Shown here: one piece after another, positions 24,077-31,920 of the stretch
Layout: each line of letters begins with the position of its first letter
Numbering within the stretch: position 1 is the first letter of the stretch
Notes under the pieces: generated by a model
What the model was told of the DNA's origin: nothing
The model's input: the letters and a program-made list of their open reading frames with translations, nothing else
Database searches by the model: none
From: Amycolatopsis anabasis
GTDB taxonomy: Bacteria; Actinomycetota; Actinomycetes; Mycobacteriales; Pseudonocardiaceae
Direction: 5' to 3'
DNA: 37,083 nt
Assembly: GCF_009765355.1 (NCBI RefSeq)
Contig: NZ_VTHK01000075.1
Coordinates: 1 to 37,083, forward strand
Translations under genes and position numbers: made by a program

Positions 24077-24967
24077 CGAAGTGACTTCGGCGGCGCAGCC
24101 CCAGGACAGGGTGACGCCGGTGCCGCCGTGCCCGTAGCAGTGGATCACGTCGCCCACCCGTTCCAGGCGGATTTCCGGGCGGTGCGGGCGGAGGCCGACG
24201 CGGACGCGCAGCGGCTCGGCCCCGGCGAGTTCGGGCACCAGTTTCGCACAGCGGCGCAGGATGTCCCCGGTCGTCGCGGGATCCGGCGCCAGGTCGCCGC
24301 TGCCCAGCTCCTCGGTTCCGCCGCAGACCACGTAGTCCCCGTGCGGCAGCACGTAACTGAAGTCGTCCTCGTCGACCACCCATTCGGTGAGCCCGGGATC
24401 GGCGACGTGCACGACCTGCCCCCGCGCCGGGGTCACCGAATCGTCCCCGGCGAGGCGGCCGCCGTCGAGCCCGGCGGCGTTCACCACCAGATCGGCCCGG
24501 ATCCCGTCGAGCGAAGGGACCTCGCGGTACTCCGTGCGCACGCCCGCCGCGGCGACCTCCGCCGCCAGCCAGGTGAGGTACCGCTCGGTGTCCACCAGCG
24601 GCGGGCTGAAGTCCAGGGAGTCGGCCCAGGGATCGTCGACGTCGATGCGCCGGATGATCCCGCCCACCGCGTCCGCCCACACCGGCAGCGGCCGCTCGGT
24701 GCGGCGCAGCAACCGGCCGGGCAGCAGCCGGACCCCGGTCCCGGGCACCGCGGCGAGCCGCTGGAACTCGGCGAAGCTCACCTCGGTCCAGCGCGCGCAC
24801 CGATCGGCGGGCTCCGCATGGCGCGGGTAGATCAGCCCGCCCGCGACCATCGACGTGGTCCCCTCCGGCGGGGAGGCGGTGAGCACGGTGACGTCCCGGC
24901 CTATTTGCGCCAACCGCAACGCGCTGCTGAGCCCGATGATTCCGCCCCCGACCACCGCGACCCGCAT
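24065..24967 (-). CDS. D-amino-acid oxidase-type FAD enzyme
   Basis: 300-residue FAD oxidase of the DAO family, which oxidises D-amino acids to imino acids with hydrogen peroxide. Rossmann motif is VVGGGIIGLSSALRLAQIG at 4-22. The FAD-binding AGGLIYPR region, VVNAAGLDGGRLAGD, the substrate Tyr in DFSYVLPHGDYVVCGGTEE, the carboxylate-binding Arg in VGLRPHRPEIRLE, and YGHGGTGVTLSWGCA all match true D-amino-acid oxidases more than glycine oxidases. ATG 24967 is the only start that keeps the Rossmann strand at the N-terminus. It is 14 bp downstream of the ABC-F gene, so co-transcription is likely. Confidence 0.88.
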   Translation of the reverse strand: MRVAVVGGGIIGLSSALRLAQIGRDVTVLTASPPEGTTSMVAGGLIYPRHAEPADRCARWTEVSFAEFQRLAAVPGTGVRLLPGRLLRRTERPLPVWADAVGGIIRRIDVDDPWADSLDFSPPLVDTERYLTWLAAEVAAAGVRTEYREVPSLDGIRADLVVNAAGLDGGRLAGDDSVTPARGQVVHVADPGLTEWVVDEDDFSYVLPHGDYVVCGGTEELGSGDLAPDPATTGDILRRCAKLVPELAGAEPLRVRVGLRPHRPEIRLERVGDVIHCYGHGGTGVTLSWGCAAEVTSLAV

Positions 24968-24981
24968 CGATCCTCCGCTTC

Positions 24982-26658
24982 CTAGCGCACCCGTTCGACC
25001 CGTCGCTGGTCCCAGACCGGTTCGTCCACTTCGGACACCCGGCCGTCCGAATCGAACAGCAGGTACCGCTCGAACGACCGCGCGAACCAGCGATCGTGGG
25101 TCACCGCGACCACCGTACCGGTGAACTCGTCCAGCGCCTGCTGCAACGCCTCGGCGGAGACCAGGTCCAGGTTGTCGGTCGGCTCGTCCAGCAGCAACAG
25201 CGTGGCGCCGGAAAGTTCCAGCAGCAGCACCTGGAACCGGGCCTGCTGCCCGCCGGACAGCGTGTCGAAACTCCGCTCCGCCGCGGGCGCCAGGCCGTAC
25301 CGCGCCAGCGCGGCGGTGGCCGCTCCCCGCTCCATCCCGGCCCGCCCGTCGTCGCCCCGGCCGAGCACCTCCAGCAACGTGCGGCCGAGCAGCTCGGGAT
25401 GCCGGTGCGTCTGCGCGAACAACCCCGGCACGACCCGGGCGCCCAGGCGGCACTCGCCGGTGTGCCGGACGCTTTCGTCGCCGCCGAGCAGGCGGAGGAA
25501 GTGGCTCTTCCCGGAGCCGTTCGAGCCCAGCACGCACACCCGGTCGCCGAAGAACACCTCGAGGTCGAACGGCGCCATCAGCCCGCTCAGCTCGAGCGCG
25601 GCGCAGGTGATCGCCCGCACGCCGGTCCGGCCGCCGCGCAGCCGGGGTTTGACCTTCTGCTCCTTCGGCGGCAGCGGCGGAGCACCGGCCTCCTCGAACT
25701 TCCGCAGCCGGGTCTGCGCGGCCCGGTACCGGGAGGCCATGTCGTCGCTCATCATGGCGGCGCGCTGCAGCGAACGCACCAGCTCGATCAGCTGCTGGTG
25801 CTTCTCGTCCCAGCGCCGCCGCAACTCGGCCATGCGATCCATCCGGGCGACGCGGGCCTCGTGCCAGGTGCCGAACCCGCCGCCGTGCACCCACGCGGTG
25901 CCGCCCTCGAGGGTGACGATGTGGGTCGCGGCCGCGGCGAGCAGTTCCCGGTCGTGGCTGATCAGCAGGACGGCCTTGTCCGTCTCGGCGAGCCGCTCCT
26001 CCAGCCAGCGCTTGCCGGGCACGTCGAGGTAGTTGTCCGGCTCGTCGAGCAGCAGCACCTGCTCGGGGCCGCGCAGCAGGGCCTCGAGCACCAGCCGTTT
26101 CTGCTCACCGCCGGACAGCGAGCCGACGTCGCGGTACCGGGCGCGGTCGTACGGCACGCCGAGCGCGGCGACGGTCACGGTGTCCCACAGCACCTCGGCC
26201 GCGTAGCCCCCGGCCTCGCCCCAGTTCGCCAGCGCGCTGGCGTAGCGCAGCTGGGTCGCCTCATCGTCGGTGTCCATCAGCGCCAGTTCGACCTCGTCGA
26301 GTTCGGCCGCGGCGGCGCGCAACGCGGCGGGCGCGACCTCGAGCAGCAGGTCCCGGACCGTGCGGCCGTCCCGCACCGACCCGATGAACTGCGGCATCAC
26401 CGCGACCCCGCCCTGGGTGTGCGACGCGCCGTCCTCCGGCTTCAGCTCGCCGCCGAGGATCCGCATCAGGGTGGTCTTCCCCGCGCCGTTGTCGCCGACG
26501 AGCGCCACCACCTGGTCCGCGCTCACCCGGAACGAAACGTCGTGGAAGAGCCGCCGCCCGTCGCTGAGCCGGTATGCCAGTGCGTTCGCTTCCAGAAACC
26601 CCACGCCCGGCATGGTGGCCCACTGCCGGTGATTCCCGCGAACGAATTCCGCGGTCAC
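24982..26658 (-). CDS. ABC-F family ATPase
   Basis: 558-residue soluble twin-ATPase without membrane segments, the ABC-F class that acts on ribosomes (antibiotic protection or translation-factor roles). The first cassette has GDNGAGKTTL, SLSGGEQKRL and LLLDEPDNYLD. A charged, Arg-rich linker of about 80 residues follows (RMDRMAELRRRWDEKHQQL...RAAMMSDDMASRYR). The second cassette has GSNGSGKSHFL, TLSGGQQARF and LLLDEPTDNLD. Whether it protects against a drug cannot be judged by eye. GTG 26658 has a GAGG nearby; ATG 26613 (MPGVGFLEANALAYRL) is a plausible alternative and fits the domain start. It is divergent from the PAP2 gene and probably co-transcribed with the downstream oxidase. Confidence 0.9.
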   Translation of the reverse strand: MTAEFVRGNHRQWATMPGVGFLEANALAYRLSDGRRLFHDVSFRVSADQVVALVGDNGAGKTTLMRILGGELKPEDGASHTQGGVAVMPQFIGSVRDGRTVRDLLLEVAPAALRAAAAELDEVELALMDTDDEATQLRYASALANWGEAGGYAAEVLWDTVTVAALGVPYDRARYRDVGSLSGGEQKRLVLEALLRGPEQVLLLDEPDNYLDVPGKRWLEERLAETDKAVLLISHDRELLAAAATHIVTLEGGTAWVHGGGFGTWHEARVARMDRMAELRRRWDEKHQQLIELVRSLQRAAMMSDDMASRYRAAQTRLRKFEEAGAPPLPPKEQKVKPRLRGGRTGVRAITCAALELSGLMAPFDLEVFFGDRVCVLGSNGSGKSHFLRLLGGDESVRHTGECRLGARVVPGLFAQTHRHPELLGRTLLEVLGRGDDGRAGMERGAATAALARYGLAPAAERSFDTLSGGQQARFQVLLLELSGATLLLLDEPTDNLDLVSAEALQQALDEFTGTVVAVTHDRWFARSFERYLLFDSDGRVSEVDEPVWDQRRVERVR

Positions 26659-26699
26659 GTAGCCTCGACGCGGGAGACGCGAACATCGAGGAGGGGTCC

Positions 26700-27323
26700 G
26701 TGGTCGAACTGCGCACGCGCGCCGTCCTGGGGCAGCGCTCGGCGATCGTCGCGGGAATCGCCGCGGGGGCGATGGCCTCGCTCGGCGCCTACCACGCCGG
26801 CGACCGCGGCCCCGGCGCCTTCGACGCGTCCGTGGCCCGCGGCGTCCACGAGGTGCTCGGCGGGCAGCCCGATCTGCTCCAGTTCCTGGTCCTGCCCACG
26901 CAGCCGTACGTGCTGCTCCCGGTCATCGCGCTGATCGCGCTGGTCAGCGCGCTGCACCGGGACTGGACCGCCGCCGCGCTCGCGGTCGGCGGCCCGGCCC
27001 TGGCCGTCGCGGCGAACACCTGGCTGCTGAAACCGCTGTTCGAGCGCTACAACGACGGGCACCTGGCCTACCCGAGCGGGCACACGGTGAGCCTGGTGTC
27101 GGTCCTGACCGTGCTGACCCTGCTGGCCCGCCCGGGCCTGGCGAAGGCCGTCGTCCCCGCGTTCGGCACGCTGCTCGTCCTCGCCGCGGGCACCGGCATG
27201 ATCGGCCTCGGCTACCACTACGCGACCGATGTCATCGGCGGCGTCCTCTTCGCCGTCGCCGCGGTCCTCGCCCTGGCGATCGTCCTCAGGACACGGTCAC
27301 CGCGTCGCGAGCAAGCGCGGTGA
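26700..27323 (+). CDS. PAP2 superfamily membrane phosphatase
   Basis: 207-residue membrane phosphatase with about six hydrophobic segments. PAP2 motifs are KPLFERYNDGHLAYPSGHT (motif 1 Lys plus PSGH motif 2) and GLGYHYATDVIGG (motif 3 with HxxxD; the usual SR before it is replaced). These enzymes dephosphorylate lipid phosphates such as phosphatidic acid or undecaprenyl diphosphate at the outer membrane face. GTG 26700 follows GAGGAGGGG and is the clear start. Its 3' end overlaps the convergent ZapE-like gene by 38 bp. Confidence 0.87.
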   Translation: MVELRTRAVLGQRSAIVAGIAAGAMASLGAYHAGDRGPGAFDASVARGVHEVLGGQPDLLQFLVLPTQPYVLLPVIALIALVSALHRDWTAAALAVGGPALAVAANTWLLKPLFERYNDGHLAYPSGHTVSLVSVLTVLTLLARPGLAKAVVPAFGTLLVLAAGTGMIGLGYHYATDVIGGVLFAVAAVLALAIVLRTRSPRREQAR

Positions 27324-28323
27324 GGCGGCTGACGGCGCGCAGGTACTTCTTGCGGTAGCCGCCGAGCAGCATCTCCTCGGTGAACAGGGTGGACAGCGAC
27401 TGGCCGGAGACCACGACCGGGATCGCGCGGTCGTAGAGGCGGTCGGCGAAGGCGACCAGGCGCAGCGCCACGTTCTGGTCCGGCGCGGACCGCACGCCGC
27501 GCAGGTGGACCACCTCGATGCCGTCGACCAGGCGGCCGTAGCGGGACGGGTGCAGCCGGGCCAGGTGCTCGCACAGCGCGTCGAAATCATCCACTGTGGA
27601 CCCGGGGTGCGCGGCGACCGAGGCGTCCAGTCCGGCCTCGGTCACCGGGGGCGGCGCGTCGGGCAGGCCGCGGTGCCGGTAGTCCGGGCCGTCCACCCGC
27701 ACCACGGTGAACCGCTGCGAAAGCGACTGGATCTCGCGCAGGAAGTCCTCGGCGGCGAACCGGCCCTCGCCCAGTTTGTCCGGCAGCGTGTTCGAGGTCG
27801 CCGCCACGTAGACCCCGGCCGTGGTCAGCTCGCGCAGCAACCGGGTCACCAGCATGGTGTCGCCGGGATCGTCCAGTTCGAACTCGTCGATCGCGAGCAG
27901 CCGGTGCTCGGACAGCCGCCGCACCGCCTCGGCGAAGCCCAGCGCCCCGACGAGATGGGTCAGCTCGACGAACGTCCCGTAGGCCTTCGGCGACGGCGCC
28001 TCGTGCCACGTGGACGCGAGCAGGTGGGTCTTGCCGACACCGAAACCGCCGTCGAGGTACAGGCCCATCGGCCCGGGATCGGCCGCCTGCCCGCCGCCGA
28101 ACAGCGCGCGCAGCCGGGATTTCGGCTTCCTGTCGGCGACCGCGTTGATCCTGCCGGAAAACGCCGCGCACGCGGTGACCGCGCCGGCCTGGCTCGGCTC
28201 GTCCGGATTCGGCACGTAGGTCGAGAACCGGACGCGGTCGAACCGGGGCGGTGGCACCAATGCGGTGATCAGCTCGTCGGCGCCGATCTCGGGATGCCGG
28301 TCGGTCAGATGCGCTGCGGACAT
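27286..28323 (-). CDS. zapE: AFG1/ZapE-like ATPase
   Basis: 345-residue AAA-like P-loop ATPase of the AFG1/ZapE family. Walker A is GGFGVGKTHLLAS, Walker B is LLAIDEFELDDPGD, sensor 1 is VYVAATSNTLPD, and family marks LGEGRFAAEDFLREI and DYRHRG follow, with the C-terminal LFTEEMLLGGYRKKYLRAVSRL. ZapE interacts with FtsZ in E. coli; AFG1 acts in mitochondrial protein quality control. The actinobacterial role is undefined. The start ATG 28323 (MSAAHLTDRHPEI) gives normal length. It is divergent from the RibD-C reductase gene. Confidence 0.9.
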   Translation of the reverse strand: MSAAHLTDRHPEIGADELITALVPPPRFDRVRFSTYVPNPDEPSQAGAVTACAAFSGRINAVADRKPKSRLRALFGGGQAADPGPMGLYLDGGFGVGKTHLLASTWHEAPSPKAYGTFVELTHLVGALGFAEAVRRLSEHRLLAIDEFELDDPGDTMLVTRLLRELTTAGVYVAATSNTLPDKLGEGRFAAEDFLREIQSLSQRFTVVRVDGPDYRHRGLPDAPPPVTEAGLDASVAAHPGSTVDDFDALCEHLARLHPSRYGRLVDGIEVVHLRGVRSAPDQNVALRLVAFADRLYDRAIPVVVSGQSLSTLFTEEMLLGGYRKKYLRAVSRLTALARDAVTVS

Positions 28324-28410
28324 GACCGAAACTGTAACCGGGGACGGACATCACTCCCCCGGGTGCGCGCCGGGTTCGACGACGGCCGCCCAGCGTGCTG
28401 GGATGGGGCC

Positions 28411-29166
28411 GTGCAGAGATTGTGGCCGGAACCACTGGCGGGCGAGATCACCGACGCCGACCTCGAGCGCCTTTACGCGTACCCGGAAAACCCGACCGAT
28501 CCTTGGGTGCAGGTGAATTTCGTGTCCTCGGCCGACGGCGCGGTCACGATCGACAACAAGTCGGAGGGGCTGTCGCATCCGGCCGACAAACGCGTCTTCC
28601 TGCTCGGCCGCGACCTCGCCGACGTGATCCTGGTCGGCGCGGGCACGGTCCGGACCGAGGGCTACAACGGCTGGAAACCGGGCAAGGCGCGCCGCGAACG
28701 CCGCGAGCGCCTCGGCCTGTCGCGGGTCCCGCCGATCGCGGTGGTCACCGGCAGCGCGAACATCGATCCCGCCTCGCCGCTGCTGACCGACACCTGGGTC
28801 CCGCCGATCATCATCACCACCGCACGCGCCCCGGAGAAGCGCCGGGCCGCGCTGGCCGAGGCGGGCGCCCAGCTGATCATCGCCGGTGAGCAACTGGTCG
28901 ACCTGCGCGTGGCGCTGACCGAGCTGGCGCACCTGGGGCTGCGGCGGATCGACTGCGAAGGCGGTCCGCACCTGTTCGGCGAGCTGATCGCCGAAGACCT
29001 GGTCGACCAGCTGTGCTTGACCATCTCGCCGAACCTCGTCGGCGGCGGACCCGACCGGATCGCGCTCGGCCGCCTCTCCAGCGCGCCGCGGCGGCTCGAG
29101 CTGGCGTCGATCCTGCACGAGGACGGGTTCACCATGATGCGCTACCGCCGGGCACCGGACCGATGA
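28411..29166 (+). CDS. RibD C-terminal-type pyrimidine reductase
   Basis: 251-residue stand-alone reductase domain of the RibD-C/DHFR-like fold, which uses NADPH to reduce pyrimidine-type substrates in riboflavin or deazaflavin metabolism. Features are WVQVNFVSSADGAVTIDNKSEGLSHPADKRVFLLGRDLADVILVGAGTVRTEGY, all typical, and later DCEGGPHLFGELIAEDLVDQLCLTISPNLVGG. No deaminase domain is attached. GTG 28411 (VQRLWPEP) matches homologue starts. The stop overlaps the sigma-factor ATG (ATGA), so it may be co-transcribed with the envelope-stress cluster although its function looks unrelated. Confidence 0.88.
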   Translation: MQRLWPEPLAGEITDADLERLYAYPENPTDPWVQVNFVSSADGAVTIDNKSEGLSHPADKRVFLLGRDLADVILVGAGTVRTEGYNGWKPGKARRERRERLGLSRVPPIAVVTGSANIDPASPLLTDTWVPPIIITTARAPEKRRAALAEAGAQLIIAGEQLVDLRVALTELAHLGLRRIDCEGGPHLFGELIAEDLVDQLCLTISPNLVGGGPDRIALGRLSSAPRRLELASILHEDGFTMMRYRRAPDR

Positions 29167-29744
29167 GTGTCGAGGACGACACCTTGCTGGCGAAGGCCGT
29201 CCAGGGCGACCAGGGCGCCTTCGACCAGCTCGTCCGCGCGCACACCCCGAAGATGTACCGGGTGGCGCTGCGGATCACCGGCGCCGCCGCGGAGGCCGAG
29301 GACGTCGTCCAGGACGCCTGGATCTCCGCGTGGCGGGCGCTGCCGAACTTCCGGCACGAGTCGGCGGTGTCCACCTGGCTCTACCGCGTGGTGACCAACG
29401 CCGCCCTCGCCCAGGTGCGGCGACGCCGGCCGACCGTCTCGCTGGACGCCGCCCTGGGCCCGGACGACGACTCCGGCGAACGGTCCCTGCTGGAAACCGG
29501 CGTGCTCGCCGACACCCGCGCGAACCCCGAGCGCGTGCTCGTCCGCGCCGAGCAGGTCGACGCCGCGCTGCGGGCCATCGCGAGCCTCGACGTCTCCCAG
29601 CGGGTTCCGCTCGTGCTGCGCGAGCTGGAAGGACTCAGCTACGAAGAGGTCGCCGACGTGCTCGAGGTCAGCGTCCCAGCCTTGCGTTCGCGGCTGCACC
29701 GCGCCAGGGTGGCCTTGCTCGCGAAACTCAGGGAGTTGCGATGA
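29163..29744 (+). CDS. ECF-type RNA polymerase sigma factor
   Basis: 193-residue sigma-70 factor with only regions 2 and 4. Region 2 (about 20-90) has AFDQLVRAHTPKMYRVALRITG, EAEDVVQDAWISAW and WLYRVVTNAALAQVRRRR. Region 4 (about 135-190) has LPLVLRELEGLSY-like EEVADVLEVSVPALRSRLHRAR. No anti-sigma factor with a zinc-binding or membrane domain follows; instead come Asp23-type envelope proteins. ATG 29163 overlaps the upstream stop, and its own stop overlaps the next ATG. It probably drives the cluster. No promoter for it was identified. Confidence 0.92.
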   Translation: MSVEDDTLLAKAVQGDQGAFDQLVRAHTPKMYRVALRITGAAAEAEDVVQDAWISAWRALPNFRHESAVSTWLYRVVTNAALAQVRRRRPTVSLDAALGPDDDSGERSLLETGVLADTRANPERVLVRAEQVDAALRAIASLDVSQRVPLVLRELEGLSYEEVADVLEVSVPALRSRLHRARVALLAKLRELR

Positions 29745-30178
29745 GTACCGACGGCCCGGATCCGCGAGACGATCCGCGGTGGGAGCTGGTGCGCGCCGCG
29801 GCGCGGCGGCCGGTCCCCACCCCGTACGGCCTGATCACCCGGGTCCTCAGGTCGGTCCAGGGCGTCCGCGGCCGGCTGCTGGCCGAGCCGTTCGAACTCC
29901 CGCTCGACGGCGACCGGCTGCGCATCGGCGAACGCGTCCTGGTGCTGCTGGCCCGCCGGCTCGGTGCGGAACTGGGCCGCGCGATCGGCGGCGTGCACGT
30001 CTCCGCGGTCGCGCTCGAGCAGAACGGCCTCGAGGTGCTCGCGACCGTGCGCTACGGGGTCGCCGCGGACGAGGCGGCGGAAAGCCTGCGCCACCTGCTG
30101 GGCGAGGCGCTCGCGGCGCAGATCGGGGCCGGCGCGCCGCCGGTCAACGTGCACATCGTGGACGTGCACCAGTCCTGA
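29741..30178 (+). CDS. Asp23-like protein, divergent
   Basis: 145-residue soluble protein. The segment from about residue 60 (RLRIGERVLVLLARRLGAELGRAIGGVHVSAVAL, then LEVLATVRYGVAADEAAESLRHLLGEAL and PPVNVHIVDVH) follows the layout of the Asp23/Gls24 fold (strand-helix with AxxI.GV, a beta strand with xRYG, a helix, and a final VNVHIVDV strand). Similarity is weaker than for the next genes, so the family call is tentative. It starts in the stop codon of the sigma factor, implying tight coupling; an accessory or regulatory partner of the sigma factor is possible but not shown. Confidence 0.65.
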   Translation: MSTDGPDPRDDPRWELVRAAARRPVPTPYGLITRVLRSVQGVRGRLLAEPFELPLDGDRLRIGERVLVLLARRLGAELGRAIGGVHVSAVALEQNGLEVLATVRYGVAADEAAESLRHLLGEALAAQIGAGAPPVNVHIVDVHQS

Positions 30179-30275
30179 TCACTCACCCATTCGAGCGAGT
30201 TTGCGAAAGACAGCGGGCGGACAAGACATCGTAGGTACAGCGAGACAGCCTCGGCTTTCGAAAGGAGCAGGCTTC

Positions 30276-30737
30276 ATGGCGCAGACCAGTGCGGCCAAAT
30301 CCGACGCCACCCCGGCCACCCGGCCGGGCGCGACGCCCGTGCTCAACGAGGAGGGCACGGCCGGCAAGACCACCATCTCCTCGGCGGTCGTGCAGAAGGT
30401 CGCCGGGATCGCGGCGCGCGAGGTGTCCGGGGTGTACGCCCTCGGCGGGGGCGTTTCCCGCGCGTTCGGCGCGATCAAGGAACGCATCCCCGGCTCGGGC
30501 ACGGTGACCACCTCCGGAGTCTCGGTCGAGGTGGGTGAGAAGCAGGCGGCGGTGGACCTCGACGTCGTGGTCGAATACGGCGCCCGGATCGTGGACGTGG
30601 CCCGCGCGGTGCGCCGGAACGTGATCACCACGGTCGAGCAGATCACCGGGCTCGAGGTGATCGAGGTGAACATCGCGGTCAACGACATCCACCTCCCCGA
30701 AGAGGACACCGACGAGGAAACGTCCCGAGTGGAGTAG
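30276..30737 (+). CDS. Asp23/Gls24 family envelope stress protein
   Basis: 153-residue canonical Asp23/Gls24 protein: a low-complexity N-terminus rich in Ala/Thr/Pro, then TTISSAVVQKVAGIAAREVSGVYALGGG, GVSVEVGEKQAAVDLDVVVEYGARIVDVARAVRRNV, and ITGLEVIEVNIAVNDIHLPEE. In Staphylococcus, Asp23 forms filaments under the membrane anchored by AmaP. ATG 30276 is preceded by AAAGGAG. A 97-bp gap before it might hold a second promoter. It is the most abundant-looking member of the cluster by its strong ribosome-binding site. Confidence 0.92.
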   Translation: MAQTSAAKSDATPATRPGATPVLNEEGTAGKTTISSAVVQKVAGIAAREVSGVYALGGGVSRAFGAIKERIPGSGTVTTSGVSVEVGEKQAAVDLDVVVEYGARIVDVARAVRRNVITTVEQITGLEVIEVNIAVNDIHLPEEDTDEETSRVE

Positions 30738-30740
30738 TTC

Positions 30741-31082
30741 GTGTCCACAATGGATGATCCAGCCGGTCTGGCCGAGGCGATCGCGGACGCGGTGCTCGCG
30801 CATCCGTCGGTGGCCGGGATGGACGCGGGCAAGCTGGGCACGATCGCCACGCACCTGCCCGGCCGCCGCGTGTCCGGGGTCCGGGTGGCCGAGGCGGGCG
30901 ACCGGGTGGAGATCTCCGTGGTGCTCCGCCTCGGCGCGAGGATTCCCCAGCAGGGCGAGGAACTGCGGCGACTGGTCCGCACGATCGCCGGGGACGTCAC
31001 GGTGGACGTGACGGTCACCGATATCGTGACCGCGGACAGTCCGTCCACATCGGACACCGCGAGGAGCGGATCGAAGGCGTGA
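30741..31082 (+). CDS. Asp23/Gls24-like protein, short
   Basis: 113-residue Asp23-related protein: LAEAIADAVLAHPSVAGM, VSGVRVAEAGDRVEISVVLRLGARIPQQGEELRRLVRTIAGDVTVDVTVTDIV, and a short polar tail. The core strand-helix order matches Asp23, but the usual N-terminal IxxxVVxxIA motif is altered. It begins at GTG 30741, 3 bp after the preceding stop, and overlaps the next gene by 4 bp. It is probably a subunit of the same membrane-associated layer. Confidence 0.8.
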   Translation: MSTMDDPAGLAEAIADAVLAHPSVAGMDAGKLGTIATHLPGRRVSGVRVAEAGDRVEISVVLRLGARIPQQGEELRRLVRTIAGDVTVDVTVTDIVTADSPSTSDTARSGSKA

Positions 31083-31333
31083 GCGAAGCCGGGGAAGGAC
31101 GGGACCCGCGGGCGGCCTTCCGCGCCTTCGTCCGGGCGAACCACCCGGACGTCGGCGGCGATCCGGACGAGTTCATCGCCGGGCTCGCGCGCCACCGCGG
31201 CGAAATCGCGCCCTCGACCGGGCACGAGGACAGGTTCGACGCACCGATCACCTTCGTGCGCCACGCGAAGGGACTCACCGGCCGGATCAGGCGATGGCGG
31301 CAGCGGAAACGGCGACCGCCGCGCGTGCACTGA
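31079..31333 (+). CDS. Small basic protein with HPD (J-domain-like) motif
   Basis: 84-residue protein starting at GTG 31079 inside the preceding stop codon. The segment FRAFVRANHPDVGGDPDEFIAGLARHR resembles helix II, the HPD loop and helix III of DnaJ J-domains, but helices I and IV are missing. The C-terminus is strongly basic (RIRRWRQRKRRPPRVH). A truncated J-like domain that contacts DnaK is one idea; a coincidental motif is another. No transmembrane segment is present. Confidence 0.75.
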   Translation: MSEAGEGRDPRAAFRAFVRANHPDVGGDPDEFIAGLARHRGEIAPSTGHEDRFDAPITFVRHAKGLTGRIRRWRQRKRRPPRVH

Positions 31334-31348
31334 AACCAAGGAGACGCA

Positions 31349-31525
31349 ATGAACGCAACGCAGACCGGCATCATCGCCGGGCTCATCCTCGGCCTCGCGG
31401 CCACCCAGGGGTTCACCGCCTTCCTGATCACCCTGGCCGTCGGGGTCATCGGCCTGGTCGTGGGCCGGGTGCTGGACGGTGAACTCGATCTCGGCGACCT
31501 GTTCGGCCGGGGTCGCGACCGGTGA
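31349..31525 (+). CDS. DUF2273-like small membrane protein
   Basis: 58-residue protein from ATG 31349 (AAGGAGA upstream) to TGA 31525. It is almost entirely one hydrophobic hairpin: TGIIAGLILGLAATQGF, then TAFLITLAVGVIGLVVGRVL, then an acidic/basic tail DGELDLGDLFGRGRDR. Size, Gly-rich helices and position between Asp23 genes match the DUF2273 proteins that accompany asp23 and amaP in Firmicutes. It is small enough to be missed by automated calls. The next gene starts in its stop codon. Confidence 0.85.
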   Translation: MNATQTGIIAGLILGLAATQGFTAFLITLAVGVIGLVVGRVLDGELDLGDLFGRGRDR

Positions 31526-31896
31526 CGCCTGCCCAGGCCACCGGTCCGCTGCCGCCGATCGAGGACCGGGGCACGCTGAAGATCGACCACCTGGTGGTGC
31601 GCAAGGTCGCCCAGCGGGCCGCCGACGAGGTGCCCGGCACGGTCCGGGCGGAACGCCGGATCGCCGGGCTGGACCTCGGCGGCCAGGGCGCGAACGCCAA
31701 GGTTTCCGGCCAGGACAACGACGTCGACCTCGCGCTGGATCTCGCGCTGCGCTATCCCGGCCCGGTGCGGACCGTGGTCGGCGCGGTCCGGGACCGGGTG
31801 ACCGGCGAGGTCGAGCGCATCACCTCCTACCACGTCCGCTCGCTCCGGGTCACCGTTTCCGCGCTGCTGCCGGAAACGCGGCCGCGGGTGCGCTGA
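31522..31896 (+). CDS. Asp23/Gls24 family protein
   Basis: 124-residue Asp23-type protein. LKIDHLVVRKVAQRAADEVPGTV, VDLALDLALRYPGPVRTVVGAVRDRVTGEVERITSYHVRSLRVTVSAL follow the family order. GTG 31522 overlaps the DUF2273 stop (GTGA). It has no membrane segment, so it presumably assembles with the neighbouring anchors. Confidence 0.88.
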   Translation: MTPAQATGPLPPIEDRGTLKIDHLVVRKVAQRAADEVPGTVRAERRIAGLDLGGQGANAKVSGQDNDVDLALDLALRYPGPVRTVVGAVRDRVTGEVERITSYHVRSLRVTVSALLPETRPRVR

Positions 31897-31920
31897 CCGG
31901 GAAGATCAGGGAGTGAATCC

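Noticed and set aside
30179..30275. SigB-type promoter (GTTT...GGG) ahead of the canonical Asp23 gene
   Set aside because: GTTT is followed by GGG after only 12 bases and the -10 lacks TA, so the match to GTTT-N14-16-GGGTA is too poor to report as a feature.
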